A stretch of 6,407 bases of DNA from an uncultured bacterium (GCA_927798255.1 CAKMMH010000108.1:1-6407); one strand, 5' to 3'. Counted from the stretch's first letter, positions 1-6,407 are shown. Translations and numbers: made by a program. Notes: a model not told the origin generated them from the letters alone.

Positions 1-94
1 ATACATTGTTTGGTATTTCTTCTATAATGCTACTATATTCTACATATAAAGATAAAAAAGCAAATAATATTATTCCTTTTATATTATTAGGCAT
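1..94 (-). CDS. Hypothetical protein, N-terminal fragment, possibly membrane-associated (runs off the window)
   Basis: On the minus strand an ATG at 94-92 opens a frame of 31 codons that stays open to the window edge. It begins MPNNIKGIILFAFLSLYVEY. The stretch after Lys6 is hydrophobic enough to be one membrane segment or a buried helix. The start lies inside the last codons of the 140-codon gene upstream (16-nt overlap, another frame), as in translationally coupled genes. An in-frame TAA lies ten codons before the ATG, so the frame cannot continue the upstream gene without a frameshift. No clear Shine-Dalgarno precedes the ATG. With so few codons, chance openness in AT-rich DNA cannot be excluded, and the family is not recognised. 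Confidence 0.35.
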   Translation of the reverse strand, partial: MPNNIKGIILFAFLSLYVEYSSIIEEIPNNV

Positions 95-501
95 TGTATC
101 AGCAGATTCAATTTATAATTTTTTTGCTTTAAAAAATCTTTTAAAATATCTAAATTAAAACTTAAAGCTTTTTGATTACAATCTTTGCAATATGGCGCAG
201 AGTACATTTTATAAAGATAATTTATAGTTTCTTTTATATTTAAAAATGAAGAAATATCTTTTACTTTGTTATCTTCTTTTATACTTTGTAAAAATAGTGT
301 ATTTAAATCTATTAAAAAGAAATTATTATTAGAAAACTTATCATAAAGATCTTTTACTGGAATAAAACCATTAATACTATTCTTAATCTTGTTAATATCA
401 CTTAAAAATGGATAAAAATCCCCTTTTAACCCGCGATCTTCAAATTTAGCTAAGAAAGCTTGTGTATTTTCTATGTAAAAAATATTATAATTTTCAAGCA
501 T
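79..501 (-). CDS. Hypothetical protein with a CxxC motif
   Basis: This 140-codon minus-strand gene starts at ATG 501-499 and ends at TAA 81-79. I do not recognise the family. The product looks soluble and rich in Lys, Asn and Phe, with predicted helical stretches and no signal peptide. Its one distinctive feature is APYCKDCNQ, with Cys105 and Cys108 spaced as in a metal-binding or redox CxxC knuckle. A second pair to complete a zinc site is absent, and the only other Cys is near the C-terminus (137). No Shine-Dalgarno is visible; the leader is AT-only next to the start. It is transcribed away from murL and overlaps the next minus-strand frame by 16 nt, so the two probably form one transcription unit. 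Lysine-rich AT-biased composition matches the rest of the window, giving no sign of recent transfer. Confidence 0.6.
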   Translation of the reverse strand: MLENYNIFYIENTQAFLAKFEDRGLKGDFYPFLSDINKIKNSINGFIPVKDLYDKFSNNNFFLIDLNTLFLQSIKEDNKVKDISSFLNIKETINYLYKMYSAPYCKDCNQKALSFNLDILKDFLKQKNYKLNLLIQCLII

Positions 502-560
502 ATATAATATAATAAGATAAATTGTAAAAAGGCTCTATACTAATTAATGCAAAATTTTGA

Positions 561-700
561 TTAGTCGACCCCTACGGGGTCTTGCTATGGGGGATTACAT
601 ACAACGGGGTAGCTTGAATATTCGCCTTTTCAGGCTCATATTCGAGCTACCCCGTTATTACGAAATACCCGTAAATCTCGACCCTTTATGGGGCGACTAA
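561..700. repeat. GC-rich palindromic intergenic element with cloverleaf-like folding
   Basis: This 140-bp block is about 48% GC (67 of 140) in strongly AT-rich surroundings. Its ends are inverted repeats: TTAGTCG (561-567) pairs with CGACTAA (694-700), and CCCC (569-572) with GGGG (690-693) across one bulged A. Inside is a long hairpin: AACGGGGTAGCT (603-614) pairs perfectly with AGCTACCCCGTT (645-656). It continues inward through a G-T wobble, six more pairs (616-621 with 638-643), a mismatch and GCCT/AGGC (624-627, 632-635). A separate small hairpin is GACCCC-TAC-GGGGTC (567-581), which competes with the outer stem. It sits between divergent genes and ends 31 nt before the murL ATG. No T-run follows either end, so it is not a standard terminator. 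No target-site duplication is obvious. It could be a MITE- or REP-like element or a structured RNA. Confidence 0.75.
603..656. other. Central long hairpin of the 561-700 element
   Basis: This is the strongest single fold in the window: a perfect 12-bp stem (603-614 with 645-656), extended by T615-G644 and six further pairs, a 2x2 mismatch, and a four-pair tip closing on TTTC (628-631). Such a symmetric structure would form in RNA from either strand, or as a DNA cruciform. It could block transcription between the divergent genes or protect a transcript end. Neither role can be decided from the sequence. Confidence 0.7.
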
Positions 701-731
701 CAAAAAAATTATAAAATGTAAAAAAATAAAT

Positions 732-2111
732 ATGGAACATAGCGATATATTAAATCTTACCAACAAATATAAAGTATTTAATTTTGATAAATTTATTTTT
801 AATAAAGATACCCAAGAACTAGAACTTTATTATTCACTAGATGACAAAATTTATTTTAAGGAAATATTAACCTTTGAAGATAAAATAAATTTTTCAAAAA
901 TAAATGATGATTATTTAAATATTATTTTAAAAAATATGCATCTAGCTTTTGGTATAAGTTACTACAAAACCTATTGTCCTAAAAATTGCGCTCTTCCTTT
1001 TTACACTCTTACAAAAAGCGAAACTTCATTTTGGAATGAATTTTATAAAAATGGCTTAGGAGAATTTTGCTTTAGAAACAACATTGACCCCAATCAAATT
1101 ATAAAATTTCCTTATGATGAAACAAAATCCCCTACTTCATTTAACGTTAACTTGACCTCCCGCTCTCTTCTTCCAATAGGCGGCGGAAAAGACTCTATTC
1201 TTTCTGCAAATATTTTAAAAAAATTAGGAAAAAGCATTACAACATGTGTTATGAACACTCAACCATTAATTGAAGAGTGTATAACAATCTTCGAGCTTCC
1301 TTCAATCCATATAAGAAGAACTCTTTCACCTAATATTTTTGAATTAAATAAACTTGATGCGCTTAATGGTCATGTACCTATTACAGGTTGCATTTCATTT
1401 TTACTTGTTCTTCTTTCTTATCTTTATGATTTTAGCGACATTGTGCTTTCTTTAGAAAATAGTGCGAGTGAAGAGCAAGCCTATATTGGAGATTTTAAAG
1501 TAAATCATCAATACTCAAAATCAATTGATTTTGAAAACTTATTTATTAATCATCTAAAAGAAAACATATCTCCATCTTTTAATTATTATAGTATACTTCG
1601 TCCGTTAAATGAACTTTTAATTACAAAGCTTTTTACGAGCAACAAGCTTGATTGCAAAAAACATTATGAATCTTTTAGCAGTTGTAATAAAAATTTTAGA
1701 ATTGGAAATCCTCTGAAGGAGAGATGGTGCGGTATATGTCCAAAATGTGCATTTGTGTATTTACTATTTGCTCCATTTTTAAACGACACTGAACTTAATA
1801 CTATTTTTGACGGTAATTTTTTAGAAAAAGATGAACTAACAAACACTTATTTAGAGTTATTAGGATTAAAAGAGCACAGGCCTTTTGAATGTGTAGGTTC
1901 ACTTGAAGAAACAATTGCTTCTTTTTATTTATTATATAAGCAAGAAAGATTCTTGAAAACAACACCAATAGAAGAATTTATTAAAAATATAGTAAACAAA
2001 AAAAGCGAAGATGAATTAAAAACACTTACTCAAAATGTTCTAACAATAAAAGAAAATCACTTTATAAAAGACAATGATATAATTAAATTTTTAAGGGAGC
2101 TAGTTAAATAA
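732..2111 (+). CDS. murL: MurL: UDP-N-acetyl-alpha-D-muramoyl-L-alanyl-L-glutamate epimerase
   Basis: This 459-codon gene matches my knowledge of the MurL family in length and motifs. MurL acts in the cytoplasm on UDP-MurNAc-L-Ala-L-Glu and inverts the terminal L-Glu to D-Glu, giving the normal peptidoglycan precursor. Visible landmarks, in order: an N-terminal beta-rich region (about 15-50), SYYKTYCPKNC (77-86) and YKNGLGEF (105-112). Next comes the ATP-pyrophosphatase-like nucleotide loop PIGGGKDS (148-155), then GHVPIT (213-218), VNHQYSKS (257-264) and LRPLNEL (289-295). The C-terminal part has SCN (317-319), the double-CxxC WCGICPKCAF (332-341) and PFECVGS (384-390). The ATG at 732 has no Shine-Dalgarno, only an A-rich leader with a possible TATAAA at 710-715. 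It directly precedes murD2, its expected pathway partner, with a one-base gap. All expected motifs are intact. Confidence 0.9.
   Translation: MEHSDILNLTNKYKVFNFDKFIFNKDTQELELYYSLDDKIYFKEILTFEDKINFSKINDDYLNIILKNMHLAFGISYYKTYCPKNCALPFYTLTKSETSFWNEFYKNGLGEFCFRNNIDPNQIIKFPYDETKSPTSFNVNLTSRSLLPIGGGKDSILSANILKKLGKSITTCVMNTQPLIEECITIFELPSIHIRRTLSPNIFELNKLDALNGHVPITGCISFLLVLLSYLYDFSDIVLSLENSASEEQAYIGDFKVNHQYSKSIDFENLFINHLKENISPSFNYYSILRPLNELLITKLFTSNKLDCKKHYESFSSCNKNFRIGNPLKERWCGICPKCAFVYLLFAPFLNDTELNTIFDGNFLEKDELTNTYLELLGLKEHRPFECVGSLEETIASFYLLYKQERFLKTTPIEEFIKNIVNKKSEDELKTLTQNVLTIKENHFIKDNDIIKFLRELVK
2093..2099 (+). promoter_or_regulatory. Probable ribosome binding site for murD2 inside the murL 3' end
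   Basis: AAGGGAG lies within the last codons of murL, 13 nt before ATG 2113 and 16 nt before the adjacent ATG 2116. The spacing is longer than ideal but favours 2113. The site implies translation of murD2 from the murL message. Confidence 0.45.
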
Positions 2112-2112
2112 A

Positions 2113-3486
2113 ATGATGATTGACAAGTATATTGTAATGGGGCTTGGCGTTGAAGGGGAAGCTAGTTTAAGATTTTTACTAAAGAATGTTTTACCAAGTG
2201 ATATCTTAATTTCTGATCAAAATGGAAAAGCACTTGATAGCGATAAGTTTAAAGAATTAACAAATAATATTCCAAGAGAAAATATATTTTTAGGAGAAAA
2301 TTATTTAGATGCTCTTAATTTTGGAAATATTGTGGTAAAAAGTGCTGGCGTTTGTATTAATAAACTTGAAAAACTAAAAGATTTCATTGAAAATCAAAAT
2401 GTAAAGCTTAGCTCAAATACAGATTTATTTTTTGAAAATAAAAAAGGAAAAGTTATTGCGATAACTGGCTCAAAAGGAAAAAGCACAACTACTACTTTAA
2501 CATATGAAATTTTTAAAAACGCCGGATTTGATGCAAGACTAATTGGAAACATTGGAAATGCTGCGACAAATGAGCTAGAAACAGAAACTGAAAATACAAT
2601 TTAAATTTTTGAAAGGTCTAGTTATCAACTTGAAAATTTCTCACATGAAATTGACGCTGGGATTTTCACAAGTTTTTTCCCTGAGCATTTAGATTATCAT
2701 TTAACTCTTGATAATTACTTAAATGCAAAACTAAATCTTCCAAGACATATAAAAAAAGAAGGATTTTTAGTTTATAATCCATGTTTAGAAGACATTTGTG
2801 ATGATTTAAAAAAATTAAAATGCAAAAAATTTAAATCATTTGATAGAGAAAATCATGTAAAAAAAGGTATTATTTATGTTAATGGTGAGGAATTTATCAA
2901 TACTAGTCTTTTAAAACTTATAGGGGATCATAATTTTAAAAACGCACTAGCTGCTATTAAGATGGCAAAGTTATTTAATATAAAAGATGAAGTTATAAAG
3001 AAAACTTTAATAAACTTTACCCCACTTCCCCACAGACTTCAAAATTTAGGAACTATAAATGGGGTAACATTTATAGATGATGCAATTTCGACAACTCCAG
3101 AGTCAACAATTGCTGGAATCGATAGCTTATCTATTCCTATTTATTCAATAATCCTTGGAGGATTAGATAGAGGGTATGATTTTTTAGATCTAATAGAAAA
3201 AGTTTACGAAAAGGACATTAAACGAATTGCATTTTTAAAAGATAGTGGTATTCGTATAAGAGAAGATCTTATAAAGTTTTATGAAAATAAAGACAAAGAA
3301 ATTCCAGAAAATAAGATTTTTGATTCAATGAATGGTATCATTGAATTTTTAGTAAAAGATGCACCAAAAGACACTGTTTGCTTGCTTTCTTGTGCTTCTC
3401 CTAGTTATAGTATTTTTAAAAACTACATAGAGAAAGGGACTTTATTTCAAGAAGAAATTAAAAAATGGGTAAATGGCAAGAATTAA
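2113..3486 (+). pseudogene. murD2: MurD2: UDP-N-acetylmuramoyl-L-alanine--L-glutamate ligase, split by one in-frame TAA
   Basis: One frame of 457 sense-length codons runs from ATG 2113 to TAA 3484-3486, broken only by TAA at 2602-2604 (codon 164). Mur-ligase parts appear in order: nucleotide-fold GLGVEG (10-15), ATP loop TGSKGKST (118-125), IGNIG (144-148), then past the stop ERSSYQLE (167-174), FPEHLDYH (189-196), the position of the carbamylated lysine in NAKL (Lys206), GDHNFKNALAA (271-281), PHRLQ (306-310) and DDAISTTPEST (322-332). D-Glu-adding MurD normally has a DSKATN-like motif where this has DAISTTP; that, the PEHLDYH variant and the murL neighbour identify MurD2, which adds L-Glu to UDP-MurNAc-L-Ala. 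The stop aligns with the Tyr of the Mur-ligase YVLELSS motif, so TAT or TAC changed to TAA is the simplest origin. The first product lacks the catalytic and C-terminal domains. An internal ATG at 2962 would give only the C-terminal domain. As written the gene cannot make a working enzyme without readthrough. Confidence 0.88.
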
Positions 3487-3555
3487 TCAAAATATTAGTC
3501 AATTCAGCTAGTTACATCTAATATAAGCAAAATATTATTAATTTAGTATAATCAG

Positions 3556-3608
3556 CTTTATTTTCCATTTAAAATTATTTAGTACAAAGCTAAAATAAAG
3601 ATTTTTTT
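3556..3608 (+). terminator. Weak possible terminator after murL-murD2
   Basis: CTTTATTTT (3556-3564) is the exact reverse complement of AAAATAAAG (3592-3600). The repeat is followed after one A by seven T residues (3602-3608). AGCTTT (3554-3559) and AAAGCT (3586-3591) give an alternative pairing. The 27-nt loop and the A/T stem make this a weak terminator at best, but it is the only candidate between murD2 and the next gene. Confidence 0.3.
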
Positions 3609-3676
3609 GCTTAAAATTCCAGAGTTTGCTAGCTTGTCAGGAACGTTTTAAATCTTAGAAATTTTTAAATTTATTT

Positions 3677-3683
3677 AAAAAGG
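3677..3683 (+). promoter_or_regulatory. Ribosome binding site of the 852-aa protein gene
   Basis: AAAAAGG ends 9 nt before ATG 3693, a good Shine-Dalgarno spacing. It is the clearest such site in the window and supports 3693 as the true start. Confidence 0.65.
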
Positions 3684-3692
3684 TAGTAATTT

Positions 3693-6251
3693 ATGACAGG
3701 ACAAGTAGCGCAAGTATTGCAAAATGCTAAAAATATTAATGAAAATAATCAAAATTCAACTAATGACACAAGAAATCAAGCTAATTCTAGTGATACAGCT
3801 AATGAATCAGTAGCTAGAGAAGATGTTCTAAGGAATAGCGCGAGCGATAACGCATCAGAACATTTACAAAATGACCTATATAATATCCAAAAATTAAAAG
3901 AAGAAAAAAAAGATAAAATAAAACCACATTCATCACAAAAAGAAGATATATCAAAAGCATACGAAATATCAGTTAAGAAAACTCTAACTCTTCAAGGTGG
4001 AAAAGCTATATATAGAATCCATGTACCAGATGATTTAGTTATCTGTAACTATCAAGGCAATGAATATAACACAGATAGAAATGGAAATGTAAATGCAACA
4101 ATAGCATTTGGATATAAAATGACATTATTTGTAAAAGATAAAAAAACAAACAAGTTATTATTTGATGATAATAATAGGCCTCAAACTATTACTATTACAA
4201 ATACTCAAAATGCTAAAAATGAAGCAACTTTCGTATTAGGGGCTAATACTAAACAAAAAATTGCTTTATCTCAAATGCAACCAAAATATTCTGATGAAGT
4301 TACTGATAATAAATCCGTACAAAACAATGGTTCTTTAACAAATGCTACTAATACTTCACAAAATATGATTATTCATAGCCAAGAACCTAATGTTGAAAAA
4401 TATGACACAACGATAAGAAGACAAAATGCTTATAGAGATATTTATGGCCGAACATATCATCTGTTTGAAGGTACCTTACCTCAAGGACTTCGTCTTGCTT
4501 CAATTCAAAACGGTCAATTAATGATACATGGTGACAACAAATTTACTCTTTATTCAGGGCAAAATAAGACCTTATATGTTGTTAACAATTATGGACAAAG
4601 AGTAAAAGATAATAACGAAAACTATATTTCTCTTCAAGTTTCAAATGCCCAAAACGCGCCAAGAGAATTTGGGTTTAATATTAATAATGATAGCGTCACT
4701 GCAAAAACAACAAATAATACTGCAGAAAACAATAACACTTCTACTAAAGAAGAAGAAGCTAAGCAAGAAAAGAAAAAGCAAGATAACAAGGTAGTTCTTG
4801 GAGATGGACTTGTTACACTTGAAACAAAGCAAGAGAAAAAAGTTGTTCAAGAATTGCAACGTAGCTCATATTATTACGGTTATTATCAAAGAGTAAATGT
4901 AAAACGTACTGTTAATTACTCAGAAGCTACAATTAATTTACCTAATGATTCTTCTGTATACATATCAGGAGTTGAAAAAAGCGATAAAAAATTAAGTGCT
5001 GATGGAACTTATACATCATATACTTTAAGACTTGATAAGCCATTAACTTTTGGTGTTATAAAAGATAATAAAATTGAAAAAGTTTATACTGTTAACCCAC
5101 AAGATAAAACTCTTAACGATGTTACAAGTAGACAAGAAGGGTTAACACTTTCTAATTCTTATTATCAAAGGCCTCTTCCTTTAACAAACACAAATGAAAC
5201 AGTATTAAGTGCTGGAAGTCACATCACTTTACAAAGAGATGCGAATAATAACATTACAAATATTACGATTAATTCAGTTAATGGATTTTCTAAAGAAATT
5301 ACTGTTACTAATGATTCTATAAAAGATGAAGATGGATTAGTAATTTCAAATTTAAAACTTCAAGCAAACGGTACATTATCTTACAACACAAAAATGAATG
5401 TAGATGGTAAAACAATAACTACTATTCATAATGTTTCAAAAGATGGCACTCATACTGAAAAAGATTATTCTGCAACAATTTTTAATGCTAGAGCACAAGT
5501 GCTAGAATATGGCGAGTTTGAAAGCACAAATGCTGATGAGGCACAAAAGGGTGCAGATAAAATTGTAAGAAACCGCACCGGAATTGCAGATAAAACCTTA
5601 CTTGCTGATGCAAGAGATACTATTAAAAAAGCTGCAGAGAAAGGAGCATTACCTCTATTCTTTGCAAGTTTCCATGGTGCAAGAAATTATAACACAGGAA
5701 CAGGTGGCGACTCTAAATGGGTAAATATAATTGCAAAGGCTTGCAAAGAAGAAAGATACGAAGGACCTGTTGGAATCCAAATGCAACATTGCTACTCTGG
5801 AGTATCTCAACTTGAAACACAAGCATTAGCACAACTTCCTGCAGGTTCATATATTATTAAATCTCAGGATAACCGTTTAAGTTATTATACTCCAGGAAAA
5901 CAATCAGCAGACGGTGACACATTAGCACAAGCTAAACACCCATCAGCCCTTCACTGTGCAGTATATTTTGTAACTAATGTTATTAGTCAATCAAACAATC
6001 CAACATATGCTGTTAAAACAAAAGATGGTAATGTTCAAGTATTCTCAGATAATGATTACTATCCAGGAAGTACTTCAAGTAAAGTATTACCACAAGCTGA
6101 TCAAGATGAAACTAAAGAGATTCTTATAAAATCTCAAGTTCCAGAAAATACAGTAAACAATCAGCTTGGAAATAGAAAAGCAAGAAAGATAATTAATTTT
6201 TTAAGGCATGCTGCTAATCAGTCAGATTATGCTGGATTTAATGCAAATTAA
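3693..6251 (+). CDS. Large multidomain protein with repeated beta-rich modules and a C-terminal caspase/legumain-like (clan CD) peptidase domain
   Basis: This gene encodes 852 aa. Residues 1-85 are Asn/Ser/Gln-rich and probably disordered, with no signal peptide or membrane segment. Two related beta-rich modules follow, about 98-188 and 248-330. They share a block pairing TLFVKDKKTNKLLFDDNN (144-161) with TLYVVNNYGQRVKDNNEN (293-310), then an NTQNAKNEATF / NAQNAPREFGF stretch. A third, looser copy covers about 405-470 (LPNDSSVYI, later LTFGVIKDN), with more beta structure at 500-590. A Lys/Glu linker (351-385) separates modules two and three. At the C-terminus a hydrophobic strand leads into FHG (His661) and VGIQMQHCYSG follows (Cys700), 39 residues on, as in clan CD cysteine peptidases. 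A later strand, YIIKSQDN (720-727), suits the fold. The predicted role is a protease or toxin/effector with an adhesive or regulatory N-terminal part; the exact family (C13, C14, C80) and substrate are unknown. A good ribosome site and a strong downstream hairpin make it a stand-alone unit. Confidence 0.75.
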   Translation: MTGQVAQVLQNAKNINENNQNSTNDTRNQANSSDTANESVAREDVLRNSASDNASEHLQNDLYNIQKLKEEKKDKIKPHSSQKEDISKAYEISVKKTLTLQGGKAIYRIHVPDDLVICNYQGNEYNTDRNGNVNATIAFGYKMTLFVKDKKTNKLLFDDNNRPQTITITNTQNAKNEATFVLGANTKQKIALSQMQPKYSDEVTDNKSVQNNGSLTNATNTSQNMIIHSQEPNVEKYDTTIRRQNAYRDIYGRTYHLFEGTLPQGLRLASIQNGQLMIHGDNKFTLYSGQNKTLYVVNNYGQRVKDNNENYISLQVSNAQNAPREFGFNINNDSVTAKTTNNTAENNNTSTKEEEAKQEKKKQDNKVVLGDGLVTLETKQEKKVVQELQRSSYYYGYYQRVNVKRTVNYSEATINLPNDSSVYISGVEKSDKKLSADGTYTSYTLRLDKPLTFGVIKDNKIEKVYTVNPQDKTLNDVTSRQEGLTLSNSYYQRPLPLTNTNETVLSAGSHITLQRDANNNITNITINSVNGFSKEITVTNDSIKDEDGLVISNLKLQANGTLSYNTKMNVDGKTITTIHNVSKDGTHTEKDYSATIFNARAQVLEYGEFESTNADEAQKGADKIVRNRTGIADKTLLADARDTIKKAAEKGALPLFFASFHGARNYNTGTGGDSKWVNIIAKACKEERYEGPVGIQMQHCYSGVSQLETQALAQLPAGSYIIKSQDNRLSYYTPGKQSADGDTLAQAKHPSALHCAVYFVTNVISQSNNPTYAVKTKDGNVQVFSDNDYYPGSTSSKVLPQADQDETKEILIKSQVPENTVNNQLGNRKARKIINFLRHAANQSDYAGFNAN

Positions 6252-6272
6252 AAACTATCTCAGGAAACGGAA

Positions 6273-6310
6273 AACGGAAATCAGGTATCAGAACTCTGGT
6301 ATCTGCCGTT
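6273..6310 (+). terminator. Strong hairpin downstream of the peptidase-like gene, probable terminator
   Basis: AACGG (6273-6277) pairs with CCGTT (6306-6310). After a four-base AAAT bulge, CAGGTATCAGA (6282-6292) pairs with TCTGGTATCTG (6295-6305) through eleven positions, two of them G-T wobbles. A formal two-base loop would open to four bases in practice. Only a modest T-rich stretch follows (ATATTTTCT, 6315-6323), so termination may be imperfect. A competing perfect stem, TCAGAAC (6288-6294) with GTTCTGA (6308-6314), uses some of the same bases. The hairpin begins 22 nt after the stop codon. Confidence 0.55.
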
Positions 6311-6340
6311 CTGAATATTTTCTAGATTTGATTCATAATT

Positions 6341-6407
6341 TGGGCACCCACAAGGGGTGCATTTATGGGGGTGGCACTTTTACAACCGGGTTCGTGCTTT
6401 GCACATC
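6341..6407. repeat. Second GC-rich structured element, cut by the window edge
   Basis: This stretch is about 55% GC (37 of 67), in contrast with the AT-rich sequence before it. It opens with the hairpin GCACCC-ACAAG-GGGTGC (6344-6360). TATGGGGG (6364-6371) and ACAACCGGGT (6382-6391) follow, then a small GTGC-TTT-GCAC hairpin (6394-6404). The order and spacing match the left part of the 561-700 element: hairpin 567-581, TATGGGGG 586-593, ACAACGGGGT 601-610. The two therefore look like members of one family. The right half lies outside the window. Confidence 0.5.

Noticed and set aside
79..130. Frameshift at A7 (seen on the minus strand) joining the 140-codon gene to the downstream minus-strand frame
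   Set aside because: The downstream frame has its own in-frame TAA between the A-run and its ATG, so a simple slip there would not fuse the two.
603..656. CRISPR repeat or phage attachment site
   Set aside because: There is one palindrome only, with no regularly spaced copies, no integrase gene and no direct repeat flanking a segment.
1664..1846. Minus-strand open frame of 60 codons inside murL
   Set aside because: It lies fully antisense to a well-supported murL and overlaps its conserved CxxC region. It has no ribosome site or recognisable product.
2962..3486. Separate gene starting at ATG 2962
   Set aside because: It is in phase with murD2 and begins just after the GDHNFKNALAA motif, in the middle of the enzyme. 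It is the downstream part of the broken gene.
3547..3552. TATAAT as the -10 box for the 852-aa protein gene
   Set aside because: The matching -35 position (TAAGCA) is poor, and such hexamers arise easily by chance in AT-rich DNA. An alternative TTGCTT-17-TAGCTT (3607-3635) is also weak, so neither was annotated.
4641..4859. Minus-strand open frame of 72 codons, Phe/Leu-rich and resembling a membrane segment
   Set aside because: It is the antisense of the Lys/Glu-rich linker of the 852-aa protein. AAG and GAA codons read backwards give Leu and Phe, so the hydrophobicity is an artefact.
6375..6407. Possible tRNA T-arm (GGGTTCG)
   Set aside because: The bases beside GGGTTCG do not form the required five-pair T stem, and no acceptor or anticodon arm is visible.

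Overview
The window is AT-rich bacterial DNA with dense coding, short intergenic gaps, A-rich leaders and TAA as every stop codon. Nothing in it fixes the species. A low-GC, peptidoglycan-making, probably host- or gut-associated bacterium fits; Gastranaerophilales/Melainabacteria-like or Rickettsiales-like lineages are guesses only.

Left edge (1-501, minus strand): two genes of unknown function, one cut off by the window edge (start at 94) and one of 140 codons (79-501) that overlaps it by 16 nt. Between this pair and the divergent plus-strand genes lies a 140-bp palindromic element (561-700). At about 48% GC it is far richer than its surroundings. It has an outer inverted repeat and two inner hairpins, like a cloverleaf.

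Centre (732-3486, plus strand): a two-gene cell-wall operon, murL then murD2, one base apart. In the known MurD2/MurL route, MurD2 adds L-Glu to UDP-MurNAc-L-Ala and MurL then epimerises that terminal L-Glu to D-Glu. This replaces the usual glutamate racemase (MurI) plus D-Glu-adding MurD. The murL gene looks intact. The murD2 gene is complete in length and keeps its motifs, but one in-frame TAA at codon 164 (2602-2604) divides it. The reading frame stays open for 293 codons after the stop, so this is a very recent nonsense mutation, a sequence error, or a recoding event.

Right (3693-6251, plus strand): an 852-aa multidomain protein. It has a disordered Asn/Ser-rich N-terminus, two clearly related beta-rich modules and a probable third, separated by charged linkers, and a C-terminal domain with the His-Gly / His-Cys-Tyr-Ser-Gly signature of caspase/legumain-like (clan CD) cysteine peptidases. 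No signal peptide is visible. A strong hairpin follows the gene.

The right edge (6341-6407) enters a second GC-rich element. It has the same order of parts as the 561-700 element: a C/G hairpin, then TATGGGGG, then ACAAC(G/C)GGGT. This suggests a dispersed intergenic repeat family in this genome.
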